From contig JAEZHS010000172.1 of the NCBI GenBank assembly GCA_023436825.1, positions 1 to 5,804 on the forward strand: 5,804 bases of DNA. The letters are read 5' to 3'. The DNA is from Pseudomonadota bacterium (lineage in GTDB: Bacteria > Pseudomonadota > Alphaproteobacteria > Reyranellales > Reyranellaceae). Position 1 is the first letter of the stretch. Every line of letters begins with the position of its first letter. Positions 1-5,556 of this stretch are shown here, in pieces. The position numbers and the translations under genes are program-made. Under the pieces are notes generated by a model. The model saw only the letters and a list, made by a program, of their open reading frames with translations, made no database searches and had not been told where the DNA came from.

Positions 1-293
1 TGATCAAGGATTCGCCCGGCTTCATCGCCCAGCGCATGTGCGCCATGATCGCCAACCTCGGCTGCGAGATGGCGATGATCGGCATCGCCTCGGCGGCCGA
101 CGTCGACACCGCCATGACGCTCGGCCTGAACTATCCGCGCGGACCGCTGGCGCTGGCCGACTGGCTGGGCGTCAAGGACTGCCACGAGATCCTGGTGCAG
201 CTGCAGGCCATCACCGGCGACGACCGCTACCGGCCGAGCCAGTGGCTGCGGCGGCGGGCGCAGCTCGGGCTGAGCGCGACGACGATCGAGTAG
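1..293 (+). CDS. 3-hydroxyacyl-CoA dehydrogenase, C-terminal fragment (5' end outside window)
   Basis: This is the last 96 complete codons of a gene that enters from the left; reading begins at base 3 and ends at the TAG at 291-293. The family oxidises (S)-3-hydroxyacyl-CoA to 3-oxoacyl-CoA with NAD+ in beta-oxidation-type pathways in the cytoplasm. The fragment shows the C-terminal 3HCDH helical domain: a KDSPGFIAQR opening at residues 2-11 of the fragment, then ASAADVDTAM, then NYPRGPLALADWLG. The end, YRPSQWLRRRAQLGLS, resembles the tail of the second 3HCDH domain in the fused, roughly 500-residue PaaH-like enzymes, so the missing part probably holds the NAD-binding domain and a first 3HCDH domain. 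That architecture is inferred from family memory. It converges on the membrane-protein gene with only 7 bp between stops, so it is not part of the transporter operon. The exact substrate (phenylacetate route, butyrate or general fatty acids) cannot be told from this piece. Confidence 0.9.
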   Translation, partial: IKDSPGFIAQRMCAMIANLGCEMAMIGIASAADVDTAMTLGLNYPRGPLALADWLGVKDCHEILVQLQAITGDDRYRPSQWLRRRAQLGLSATTIE

Positions 294-300
294 CAACCAG

Positions 301-843
301 TCAGTTCCAGCGGTCCGCGACGCGCAGCGGCCTGCGAGCGCGCCGCGGTGCGCCGCCGGGCTGAAGGGTTGTGAACGCGTGGATGGCGAGCCACACCGAG
401 ATCGCCAGCACCAGCAGATGGGCGATGAGCGGGGGCGAGCCGATGCTCGTCGCCGGCAGCGCACGCAGGAGGCCGATCTTGGTGAAAGCCTGCATCACGG
501 CGATGAAGGCGTTGAGGTAGAGCAGGGTCGCCGCGCCTGTGACCCAGGTCGCGCGCCAGGCGCCGGCCAGCCGATGGCGCCACAGCGCCAGCAGGGTCGG
601 CACGAAGACCAACAGCGAGGCGACGCCGATGCCGTGCCCCGTGCCGAAGCGCGGGAACAACAGAAGGTAGAGCAGCCCCGTGACGCTGGCGGCGAGCGTG
701 GTCACGAGGAACAGCGTCGTCGGGCCCCACGCCTTCGGCGACGCGGACGGGTGCGCGAGGACGAGCACGCCCGAGGCGATGCCGACCAGGCTGAGCACCA
801 CATGCACGACGGTGAACGTCGATAGAGACATCCCGAGGATCAC
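301..843 (-). CDS. Small multi-pass membrane protein, unknown function
   Basis: A 180-residue very hydrophobic protein with about five candidate membrane segments near residues 9-30, 41-63, 69-88, 100-121 and 137-157, and a basic Arg-rich C-terminal tail (166-179). I do not recognise a functional domain. The pattern STFTVVHV...SLVGIASG at the N-terminus and LYLNAFIAVMQAFTK in segment 4 resembles conserved hypothetical membrane proteins common in Alphaproteobacteria. Start choice: a GTG at 843-841 sits 7 nt after a GGGAG ribosome-binding site on the minus strand. The ATG at 867 and the ATG at 831 (giving MSLSTF...) keep the same frame but lack a good site. It points away from the IclR operon and shares the 182-bp upstream region with it, so shared control is possible but unproven. 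Histidine 14, in the first segment, is the only obvious polar residue there. No heme or redox motif is clear. Confidence 0.8.
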   Translation of the reverse strand: MILGMSLSTFTVVHVVLSLVGIASGVLVLAHPSASPKAWGPTTLFLVTTLAASVTGLLYLLLFPRFGTGHGIGVASLLVFVPTLLALWRHRLAGAWRATWVTGAATLLYLNAFIAVMQAFTKIGLLRALPATSIGSPPLIAHLLVLAISVWLAIHAFTTLQPGGAPRRARRPLRVADRWN

Positions 844-850
844 GACACTT

Positions 851-855
851 CTCCC
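851..855 (-). promoter_or_regulatory. Ribosome-binding site deciding the GTG start of the membrane protein
   Basis: On the minus strand this reads GGGAG, followed by a 7-nt spacer and GTG at 843-841. It favours GTG over the in-frame ATG codons at 867 and 831, both of which lack a comparable purine-rich site at the right distance. Confidence 0.5.
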
Positions 856-915
856 ACACTGAAGCATCCACCCGCGGGCTTCTTACGCCCGGCCGGCATG
901 ATCGGGAGTACGGAT

Positions 916-925
916 CAATTGATTG
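916..925 (+). promoter_or_regulatory. CAATT-type box in the divergent intergenic region (candidate operator)
   Basis: CAATTGATTG lies in the control region between the membrane protein and the IclR gene. It contains most of the 8-bp palindrome TCAATTGA (915-922). It resembles the two boxes at 993-1002 (CAATTTAATT) and 1013-1022 (CAATTTTATT), 77 and 97 bp downstream. In such GC-rich surroundings three related AT-rich boxes suggest protein-binding sites, with the adjacent IclR regulator as the obvious candidate. This is inference from pattern alone. Confidence 0.3.
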
Positions 926-988
926 AGCGGCCGCTTTCGATTGTGGATCGCCATGATCGCGCCGAGCTCGCTGGTCGAGCGGCCTTGG

Positions 989-1025
989 TTGACAATTTAA
1001 TTTCAGCTATTGCAATTTTATTGGC
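989..1025 (+). promoter_or_regulatory. Putative promoter of the IclR-TRAP operon in an AT-rich island
   Basis: A perfect -35 hexamer TTGACA occupies 989-994. The region 993-1024 is AT-rich in an otherwise very GC-rich window. The -10 element is not clear-cut: CAATTT (1013-1018) gives an 18-bp spacer but matches the consensus poorly. A second pairing, TTGGTT (985-990) with TATTGC (1008-1013), has a 17-bp spacer and matches three of six bases at each end. Under the 18-bp reading, transcription would start at or next to the ATG at 1026. No ribosome-binding site is visible upstream of that ATG. Confidence 0.5.
993..1023 (+). promoter_or_regulatory. Imperfect dyad and 20-bp-period repeat overlapping the promoter, candidate IclR operator
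   Basis: CAATTTAATT (993-1002) and CAATTTTATT (1013-1022) match at nine of ten positions with a 20-bp period, about two helical turns. The same 31-bp stretch is also an imperfect palindrome centred on 1008, with CAAT...AATT on the left mirrored by AATT...ATTG on the right (10 of 15 position pairs match). It covers the space between the -35 element and the start codon, so a bound protein would block transcription. IclR-family regulators commonly bind imperfect dyads next to their own genes. Binding here is inferred. Confidence 0.4.
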
Positions 1026-1832
1026 ATGGGTCGCTTGTCGCCGCTGCAGCGCAAGGCTGAAACCGATCTCCTGGCCGGGGAGGAGCCGCTCGCCGTCCAG
1101 GGCCTGGCCCGGGGCCTCTCCGTCCTGAGGGCTTTCCGGCCCGGAGAGAGCGCGCTCGGCAACGCCGAGATTGCCGCGCGCACCGGCCTCTCCCGTCCGA
1201 CGGTTTCGCGCCTGACCCAGACCCTGACCGCGCTCGGCTATCTCGCCTATGTGCCGCGGCTCGGCCGCTATACGCTGGGCGCCGCGATCGCCTCGCTTTG
1301 CCATTCCCTGCTGTCGGGCATGCCGTACCGGATCGCGGCGCACCCTTTCCTGCGCGAGGTCGCCGCGGCGACGCGCCTGCCGGTGGCGCTGGGCGCCCGC
1401 GACCAACTGCACATGATCAACATCGACACGGTCCGCCACGACAACGCGCCGCCGGCGCGCTTCGATCTTGGCGCCCGCATCCCGTTGGCCACGACGGCGA
1501 TGGGCCGGGCCTACCTGTTTGCCGTGCCAGAGTCCGAGCGTCGCGGCCTGCTCGACCGCATCCGGCGCGACGTGGGCCGGGAGTGGCGTACGATCCGTTC
1601 GGGCATCGACAGTGCCTTCGAGATGATCGAACGCAGCGGCTTCTGCATTTCTGCCGGCGAATGGCGCGCCGATGTCGTCGGTGTCGGGGCGCCGGTCGTC
1701 ACTGCCGACGGCATCGTGCTGGCCGTCAATTGCGGCGGGCCGCCCTTCGAGATCTCCGAGGAACGGGCGATCACGGATGTCGGTCCGCGGGTTGCCCACG
1801 CGGCGGCCAGTATAGCAGGGAGTGCGGATTGA
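1026..1832 (+). CDS. IclR-family transcriptional regulator
   Basis: A 268-residue cytoplasmic DNA-binding regulator, slightly longer at the N-terminus than the usual IclR size. An N-terminal winged helix-turn-helix spans about residues 24-85: GLARGLSVLRAF (26-37), the recognition region GLSRPTVSRLTQTLTALGYL (54-73) and the wing ending GRYTLG (80-85). The C-terminal IclR ligand-binding domain follows from about 100 to 265, with the typical LGARIPLATTAMGRAYLF stretch (148-165), GFCISAGEW (205-213) and GVGAPVVTADG (219-229). The family binds small organic acids or aromatic intermediates and acts as repressor or activator of nearby catabolic genes. The ATG at 1026 is the first possible standard start, since an in-frame TGA lies at 990-992. 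It has no ribosome-binding site; a TTG at 1035 is the nearest alternative. It lies 41 bp upstream of dctP on the same strand, so it probably controls the TRAP/hydratase genes and itself. The effector is unknown. Confidence 0.93.
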   Translation: MGRLSPLQRKAETDLLAGEEPLAVQGLARGLSVLRAFRPGESALGNAEIAARTGLSRPTVSRLTQTLTALGYLAYVPRLGRYTLGAAIASLCHSLLSGMPYRIAAHPFLREVAAATRLPVALGARDQLHMINIDTVRHDNAPPARFDLGARIPLATTAMGRAYLFAVPESERRGLLDRIRRDVGREWRTIRSGIDSAFEMIERSGFCISAGEWRADVVGVGAPVVTADGIVLAVNCGGPPFEISEERAITDVGPRVAHAAASIAGSAD

Positions 1833-1860
1833 ACGGCGCGGGTGTATGGCGCCACGAACA

Positions 1861-1867
1861 AGGGAGG
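1861..1867 (+). promoter_or_regulatory. Strong ribosome-binding site for dctP
   Basis: AGGGAGG followed by a 6-nt spacer and ATG at 1874. It is the best ribosome-binding site in the window and fixes the dctP start in preference to the in-frame ATG at 1889. It suggests the binding protein is made in larger amounts than the membrane subunits, as is usual for binding-protein-dependent transporters. Confidence 0.75.
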
Positions 1868-1873
1868 TTGAAC

Positions 1874-2863
1874 ATGTGGGGATTGAAGATGCGACGGCCG
1901 ACCAGGATCGGCATGGCCTTGGGTTCGGTGCTGATCGCGCTTTCGCTTCCGGCCGCGGCGCAGGAAGTCGTGCTCAAGGGTGTCGCGGCCTTCCAGGAAG
2001 GCTCGATCTACGCCCAGAAGTTCGAGCAGTACGTCAAGGCGGTCAACGAGAAGGGCAAGGGCCAGATCCGCATCCAGTATCTCGGCGGGGCGCCCAAGGT
2101 CATGCCGCTGTTCGACGTCGGCAAGAACCTGAAGGACGGCGTCGTCGACATCGTCACGACGTCGAGCGCCTATTACGGCAACGTGCTACCCGAGGCCGAG
2201 GCGATGAAGCTGATCGAGGTGCCGATGGCGGAGCTGCGCAGCAACGGCGGCCTCGCCTTCCTCAACAAGCTGCACGTCGAGAAGGCCAATACCGAGTTCC
2301 TCGCCCGTTTCTACAACTACGAGCGGGCGCACATCTTCCTGAACAAGGAGATCGCCAAGCCCGATTTCTCCGGGCTCAAGATCCGCGTCACGCCGATGTA
2401 CCGGCCGATGGTCGAGAAGCTCGGCGGCACCGGCATCAACTCGACGCCGCCCGAGGTCTACACCATGCTCGAGCGCAACACGGTCGACGGCTACGGCTGG
2501 GCGACGCGCGGCATCTTCGACTACTCGTGGCAGAAGGTGACGAAGTTCCGCATCGATCCGGGTTTCTATCATCCCGACATCACGCTGCTGGCCAATCACA
2601 ACACCTGGACCAAGAAGCTGAACGATGCCCAGCGCAAGCTGCTGCTCGACCTCGCGCTGGAGATCGAGAACAGCACCGCCGACGTCGCCCTGATCGACGC
2701 CGAGCGCAAGAAGCAGGAGGAGGCTGGCATCAAGGTGATCAAGTTCTCGCCCGCCGACGAGCAGCGCTACGTCAAGGAAGCGCGCGAGGCGGGCTGGGCC
2801 GTGGTCAACAAGATCAGTCCCGAGAACGGTCCGAAGCTCCGCGGCTACTTCACCAAGGAGTAG
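1874..2863 (+). CDS. dctP: TRAP transporter substrate-binding protein, DctP family
   Basis: A 329-residue periplasmic solute-binding protein of the DctP type, of normal family length. It delivers an organic acid to the membrane subunits encoded directly downstream. A Sec signal peptide is clear: basic KMRRPTR (5-11), hydrophobic stretch about 12-26, and an AAA|QE cleavage site after residue 29. The mature part shows the DctP layout: MPLFDVGKNLKDGVVDIV (77-94), AHIFLNKEI (152-160), then FSGLKIRVTP (165-174). In the last, Arg171 matches the arginine that contacts the substrate carboxylate in characterised family members such as SiaP. EVYTMLERNTVDGYGWATRG (194-213) follows and contributes to the binding cleft; the GYGW aromatic cluster (206-209) may shape specificity. 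These assignments are by motif, not structure. The symbol is a family label: C4-dicarboxylate specificity is not implied. The preceding gene ends 41 bp upstream. Confidence 0.95.
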   Translation: MWGLKMRRPTRIGMALGSVLIALSLPAAAQEVVLKGVAAFQEGSIYAQKFEQYVKAVNEKGKGQIRIQYLGGAPKVMPLFDVGKNLKDGVVDIVTTSSAYYGNVLPEAEAMKLIEVPMAELRSNGGLAFLNKLHVEKANTEFLARFYNYERAHIFLNKEIAKPDFSGLKIRVTPMYRPMVEKLGGTGINSTPPEVYTMLERNTVDGYGWATRGIFDYSWQKVTKFRIDPGFYHPDITLLANHNTWTKKLNDAQRKLLLDLALEIENSTADVALIDAERKKQEEAGIKVIKFSPADEQRYVKEAREAGWAVVNKISPENGPKLRGYFTKE

Positions 2864-2879
2864 GGGCGCAAGGAGTAGG
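2854..2879 (+). repeat. Short tandem repeat at the dctP-dctQ junction
   Basis: CAAGGAGTAGG occurs at 2854-2864 and again, exactly, at 2869-2879, a 15-bp period. The first copy encodes the last dctP codons and its TAG stop. The second supplies an AAGGAG ribosome-binding site (2870-2875) just before the GTG at 2879. It looks like a small tandem duplication that created, or was kept as, a translation start signal. Confidence 0.6.
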
Positions 2880-3415
2880 TGATCGAGGCCCGTCCCGTGA
2901 CCATCGCGCTTCGCCTGTTCGAGAAGCTGATCGGCTTCTTCGGTATCCTGTTCGGCGTGGTGATCGGGCTGATCATCGCGCTGATCTGCATCGACGTCGG
3001 CTTGCGCGACTTCGGGCTCGGCTCGCTGCCGTGGCTGATCGAGCTCAGCGAGTACCTGATGTACGCCGGCACCTTCCTGGCGGCGCCCTGGGTTCTCCGC
3101 CAGGGTAACCACGTCCGCGTCGACATGCTGTTCGTGGCCCTGCCGAAGCGCCTCGCCGTCCGGCTGGAGCAGCTGGTCGACGTGGTCGGCTTCGGCATCA
3201 GCCTCGTGCTGCTCTACTACGGCAGCGCCGTCGTGAGCGACGCCTGGCGCAACAACATGGTCGCCTACAAGACCTGGTACGTGCCGGAGTGGCTGCTGTT
3301 CCTCGCCATTCCGGTCAGCGCCCTGATGCTGGCGATCGAGTTCGCGCTGCGCTTCATGCGTGTCCAGGGCGTCGTGCGCGACTCGTATGACGTCACCGAC
3401 CGAGCGACCTTGTGA
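2879..3415 (+). CDS. dctQ: TRAP transporter small permease subunit, DctQ family
   Basis: A 178-residue inner-membrane protein with four predicted membrane segments near residues 17-38, 53-74, 100-118 and 137-158, the family's normal layout and length. DctQ pairs with the large DctM permease and helps dock the periplasmic binding protein. The family pattern PWLIELSEYLMYAGTFLAAP (51-70) followed by GNHVRVDML (76-84) in the segment 2-3 loop is present, as is WYVPEWLLFLAIP before the last segment. Start: GTG at 2879 follows AAGGAG but with only 3 nt of spacing. A second in-frame GTG at 2897, 8 nt after GAGG (2885-2888), would give a 172-residue protein starting MTIALRLFEKL and is about equally plausible. 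The gene begins 15 bp (or 33 bp) after dctP, and its TGA overlaps the dctM start. The symbol is a family label. Confidence 0.93.
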   Translation: MIEARPVTIALRLFEKLIGFFGILFGVVIGLIIALICIDVGLRDFGLGSLPWLIELSEYLMYAGTFLAAPWVLRQGNHVRVDMLFVALPKRLAVRLEQLVDVVGFGISLVLLYYGSAVVSDAWRNNMVAYKTWYVPEWLLFLAIPVSALMLAIEFALRFMRVQGVVRDSYDVTDRATL

Positions 3416-4752
3416 TGGCATGGCCCGCCGCCCTGGCCCTCATGCTGGGCCTCGTCTGCCTGGCGATGCTGATCGGCCTGCCGGTCGCCTTCGCCTTCTT
3501 CCTCACCAACATCGTCGGCGCCATCGTCTTCCTGGGCGGCGAGAACGGCATCATGTCGTTCCTGCGCGGCTCGATGGCGTCGATCGCCAACTTCAACCTG
3601 GCGCCCGTGCCGCTCTTCCTGGTGATGGGTGACATTTTGCTGCGCAGCGGCATGGCCTTCCGCGCCATCGACGCCATCGATCGCCTGATCCTGGCCGTCC
3701 CCGGACGCCTGTCCGTCGTGGCGGTGAGCGGCGGCACGATCTTCTCGGCGCTGTCGGGCTCGACGATCGCCACGACGGCGATGCTCGGCCAGTCGCTGCT
3801 GCCGGAGATGCTGCGGCGCGGCTATCATCCGTCGATGGCGATGGGGCCGATCATGGCGATCGGCGGCGTCGACATGCTGATCCCACCCTCGGCGCTCACC
3901 GTCCTGCTCGCGACCTTGGCCAGCAGCGTCAGCCGCGACAAGGTGTCGGTGTCGGACCTGCTGATCGCCGGCATCATTCCGGGCCTGATCATGAGCGTCT
4001 GCTTCCTGGTCTGGATCGTCGTGCGTTGCTGGATGCGGCCCGATCTTGCGCCGCGGGACGAAGCGGCAGGAGCGCCCATGACATTGGTCGAGCGGTGGCG
4101 GCCGTTCTTCATCGACGTGGTGCCGCTGTCGTTCATCTTCATCGTCGTCATGGGAAGCATGTTCATGGGCTGGGCCTCGCCGACCGATTCGGCGGCCCTG
4201 GGCTGCCTGGCTACGGTCGCGCTGGCGCTGTGCTACAGAGCGCTCACCTGGAAGATCCTGTTCGAGAGCCTGAAGAGCACCGCGGCGGTGACGACGATGA
4301 TCTTCTTCATCATCGCGGCCTCCACGACCTTCGCCCAGATCCTGGCCTTCTCGGGCGCTACCGACGGCGCGCTGGCCGAGATCGCCAAGTACGAGTTCAC
4401 GCCGCTGATCGCCGTGTTCGTCATGATCGCGATCCTGCTCGTCCTCGGCTGCTTCATGGACCAGATCAGCATGATGCTTCTGACGTTCCCGTTCTTCATG
4501 CCGCTGGCCAACGCGCTCAACATGGACCTGGTCTGGCTCGGCGTGATCCTGCTGATCTCGCTGCAGATTGGCCTGCTGACGCCGCCCTTCGGCCTGCTGC
4601 TGTTCGTCATGAAGGGCGTGGCGCCGCCGGAGGTCACGATGCGGCAGGTCTGGGCGGCGGCCTTTCCCTACACGGTGATCGTCTTCGGTGTGCTGATGCT
4701 CGTCGTGTTCGTGCCCTCCGTCGCCACGCTGCTTACGGGAGCCATGCGATGA
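3415..4752 (+). CDS. dctM: TRAP transporter large permease subunit, DctM family
   Basis: A 445-residue polytopic inner-membrane permease, normal family length, that forms the ion-coupled translocation path. Family motifs in order: VPLFLVMGDILLRSG (65-79), GGTIFSALSGSTIATTAMLG (106-125), GYHPSMAMGPIMAIGG (136-151) with LIPPS (155-159), GWASPTDSAALG (252-263), GCFMDQISMMLLTFPFFMPL (345-364) and GLLTPPFGLLLFVMKG (386-401). The two pseudo-symmetric halves, each with a helical hairpin (SGS...IPPS and SPTDSA...TPPFG), are therefore intact. A hydrophilic cytoplasmic-type loop lies at about 205-230. Start: ATG at 3415 shares its A with the dctQ TGA (TGATG); a GTG at 3412 would add one residue and give a 4-nt overlap. 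Both mean translational coupling, consistent with the weak ribosome-binding site. The 3' end overlaps the hydratase by 4 nt. The symbol is a family label and the substrate is unknown. Confidence 0.95.
   Translation: MAWPAALALMLGLVCLAMLIGLPVAFAFFLTNIVGAIVFLGGENGIMSFLRGSMASIANFNLAPVPLFLVMGDILLRSGMAFRAIDAIDRLILAVPGRLSVVAVSGGTIFSALSGSTIATTAMLGQSLLPEMLRRGYHPSMAMGPIMAIGGVDMLIPPSALTVLLATLASSVSRDKVSVSDLLIAGIIPGLIMSVCFLVWIVVRCWMRPDLAPRDEAAGAPMTLVERWRPFFIDVVPLSFIFIVVMGSMFMGWASPTDSAALGCLATVALALCYRALTWKILFESLKSTAAVTTMIFFIIAASTTFAQILAFSGATDGALAEIAKYEFTPLIAVFVMIAILLVLGCFMDQISMMLLTFPFFMPLANALNMDLVWLGVILLISLQIGLLTPPFGLLLFVMKGVAPPEVTMRQVWAAAFPYTVIVFGVLMLVVFVPSVATLLTGAMR
4737..4741 (+). promoter_or_regulatory. 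Ribosome-binding site of the hydratase, inside the dctM 3' end
   Basis: GGGAG, then 7 nt, then ATG at 4749. It fixes the hydratase start, although its frame stays open far upstream through dctM. The ATG also overlaps the dctM stop as ATGA (4749-4752), so both reinitiation and direct loading are possible. Confidence 0.6.
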
Positions 4753-5528
4753 CCAGCCCTGCGGCAATCGATGCGGCCTGTCTGCTGGTCGCCAGCCGTC
4801 GCAGCCATGAGGGCGTGCCGGGCCTGCCGCAGGTCCTGAGCTTCGACGATGCCTACGCGGTCCAGGCCGCCTTTCGCGAGCTGGCAGGCGACCCGGTGAT
4901 CGGCCACAAGGTCGGGTGTTCGTCCGAGCAGTCGCAACGCATGGTCAATTCGCCGGGCCCGATTGCCGGCAGCCTTTTCCGCGAGACCCTGTGGCAGCAG
5001 CCCGCGACGATTTCGGCGGCAAGGTTCTTCGTCCCAGGCGTCGAGGCGGAGTTCGGCTTTCGGCTCGGCGCCGACCTGCCGGCGCGGTCGACGCTTTACA
5101 GTCGGGAAGAAGTGGCCGCTGCCGTCGACGCCGTCGTGCCCCTGATCGAGATCTGCGATACGCGCCTGTCGGACTGGCGGACGCGTCGCATCGAGGAGAT
5201 CACGGCCGACAACGCCTTCAACGGCGGCGTGGTGGTCGGGACAGCCTTCGAAGGGTGGCGCAGTCTCGATCTCGCCACTCATGCCGTCACCTTGTCGATC
5301 GATGGCGAGCATAAGGGGGAAGGCACCGGCGCCCTGGTGCTTGGCCATCCGCTCATCGCCCTGACATGGCTCGCCAATGACCTGTCGCGGCGTGGCAGCG
5401 GCCTGCGTGCCGGGGAGCTCGTCGCGGCCGGTACCTGCACCGGGCTGCACTTCGTTTGTCCGGGCAACTCGGTCGTGGCCGATTTCGGCTCGGCCCTGGG
5501 CAAGGTGGCGATTCATTTCACCGAGTGA
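4749..5528 (+). CDS. 2-keto-4-pentenoate hydratase / fumarylacetoacetate hydrolase-family enzyme
   Basis: A 259-residue cytoplasmic enzyme of the MhpD-like branch of the fumarylacetoacetate hydrolase fold. MhpD hydrates 2-hydroxypenta-2,4-dienoate to 4-hydroxy-2-oxopentanoate in meta-cleavage of aromatics; relatives are decarboxylases or hydrolases, so the exact reaction is open. Visible motifs: GHKVGCSS (52-59, Lys54), the metal-site pattern VEAEFGF (98-104, Glu99 and Glu101), IEICDTR (133-139, Glu134), ADNAFNGG (153-160), LGHPLIALTWLAN (198-210), and AAGTCTGLHFVCPGN (226-240). Length matches the family and no key position appears lost. MhpD-like enzymes need a divalent metal, and the paired Glu residues with Glu134 are the likely ligands by analogy. 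It is the last gene of the unit and overlaps dctM by 4 nt, which argues that its substrate is the imported compound or a close product. No aldolase or dehydrogenase follows, so the rest of the pathway lies elsewhere. Confidence 0.9.
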   Translation: MTSPAAIDAACLLVASRRSHEGVPGLPQVLSFDDAYAVQAAFRELAGDPVIGHKVGCSSEQSQRMVNSPGPIAGSLFRETLWQQPATISAARFFVPGVEAEFGFRLGADLPARSTLYSREEVAAAVDAVVPLIEICDTRLSDWRTRRIEEITADNAFNGGVVVGTAFEGWRSLDLATHAVTLSIDGEHKGEGTGALVLGHPLIALTWLANDLSRRGSGLRAGELVAAGTCTGLHFVCPGNSVVADFGSALGKVAIHFTE

Positions 5529-5545
5529 CGGCATTGCCTGCCGTC
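5527..5545 (+). terminator. Hairpin at the end of the operon, terminator-like
   Basis: GACGGCA (5527-5533) and TGCCGTC (5539-5545) form a perfect 7-bp stem with a 5-nt loop TTGCC. The stem begins on the last two bases of the hydratase TGA. No T-run follows on either strand, so it is not a textbook intrinsic terminator. It may stabilise the 3' end or help factor-dependent termination between the two converging genes. Confidence 0.4.
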
Positions 5546-5556
5546 GGCTCCGCCCT

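Noticed and set aside
875..891. CGGGC-loop-GCCCG hairpin upstream of the membrane protein
   Set aside because: Only 5 bp with no T-run, in very GC-rich DNA where such stems arise by chance. It lies in a 5' region, not at a gene end.
926..935. 10-bp palindrome AGCGGCCGCT in the divergent region
   Set aside because: A GC-only palindrome that does not extend. It is likely chance in this base composition, with no spacing relation to the promoter.
915..1799. Long minus-strand open frame opposite the IclR gene
   Set aside because: Its translation is charged low-complexity sequence, while the plus strand encodes a complete IclR protein with all domains.
1835..1853. GGCGC/GCGCC stem between the IclR gene and dctP
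   Set aside because: A 5-bp stem with a 9-nt loop and no T-tract. It is too weak to call a terminator or attenuator in a 41-bp intra-operon gap.
1298..1873. Possible N-terminal extension of dctP into the IclR gene
   Set aside because: The frame is open only by base composition. The strong ribosome-binding site and signal peptide place the start at 1874.
2186..3421. 411-codon minus-strand open frame opposite dctP and dctQ
   Set aside because: Low-complexity charged translation, no recognisable fold, and complete overlap with strong TRAP genes. It is a codon-bias shadow.
4026..4748. Possible N-terminal extension of the hydratase into dctM
   Set aside because: This part reads as Arg/Ala/Gly-rich out-of-frame dctM sequence. 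The ATG at 4749 with GGGAG and the ATGA overlap gives the normal family length.
3265..4767. 500-codon open frame on the minus strand across dctQ and dctM
   Set aside because: The protein is rich in Asp, Glu, Arg, His and Gln with no domain, and lies fully antisense to well-supported membrane-protein genes. Such long antisense frames are expected opposite GC-biased codons.
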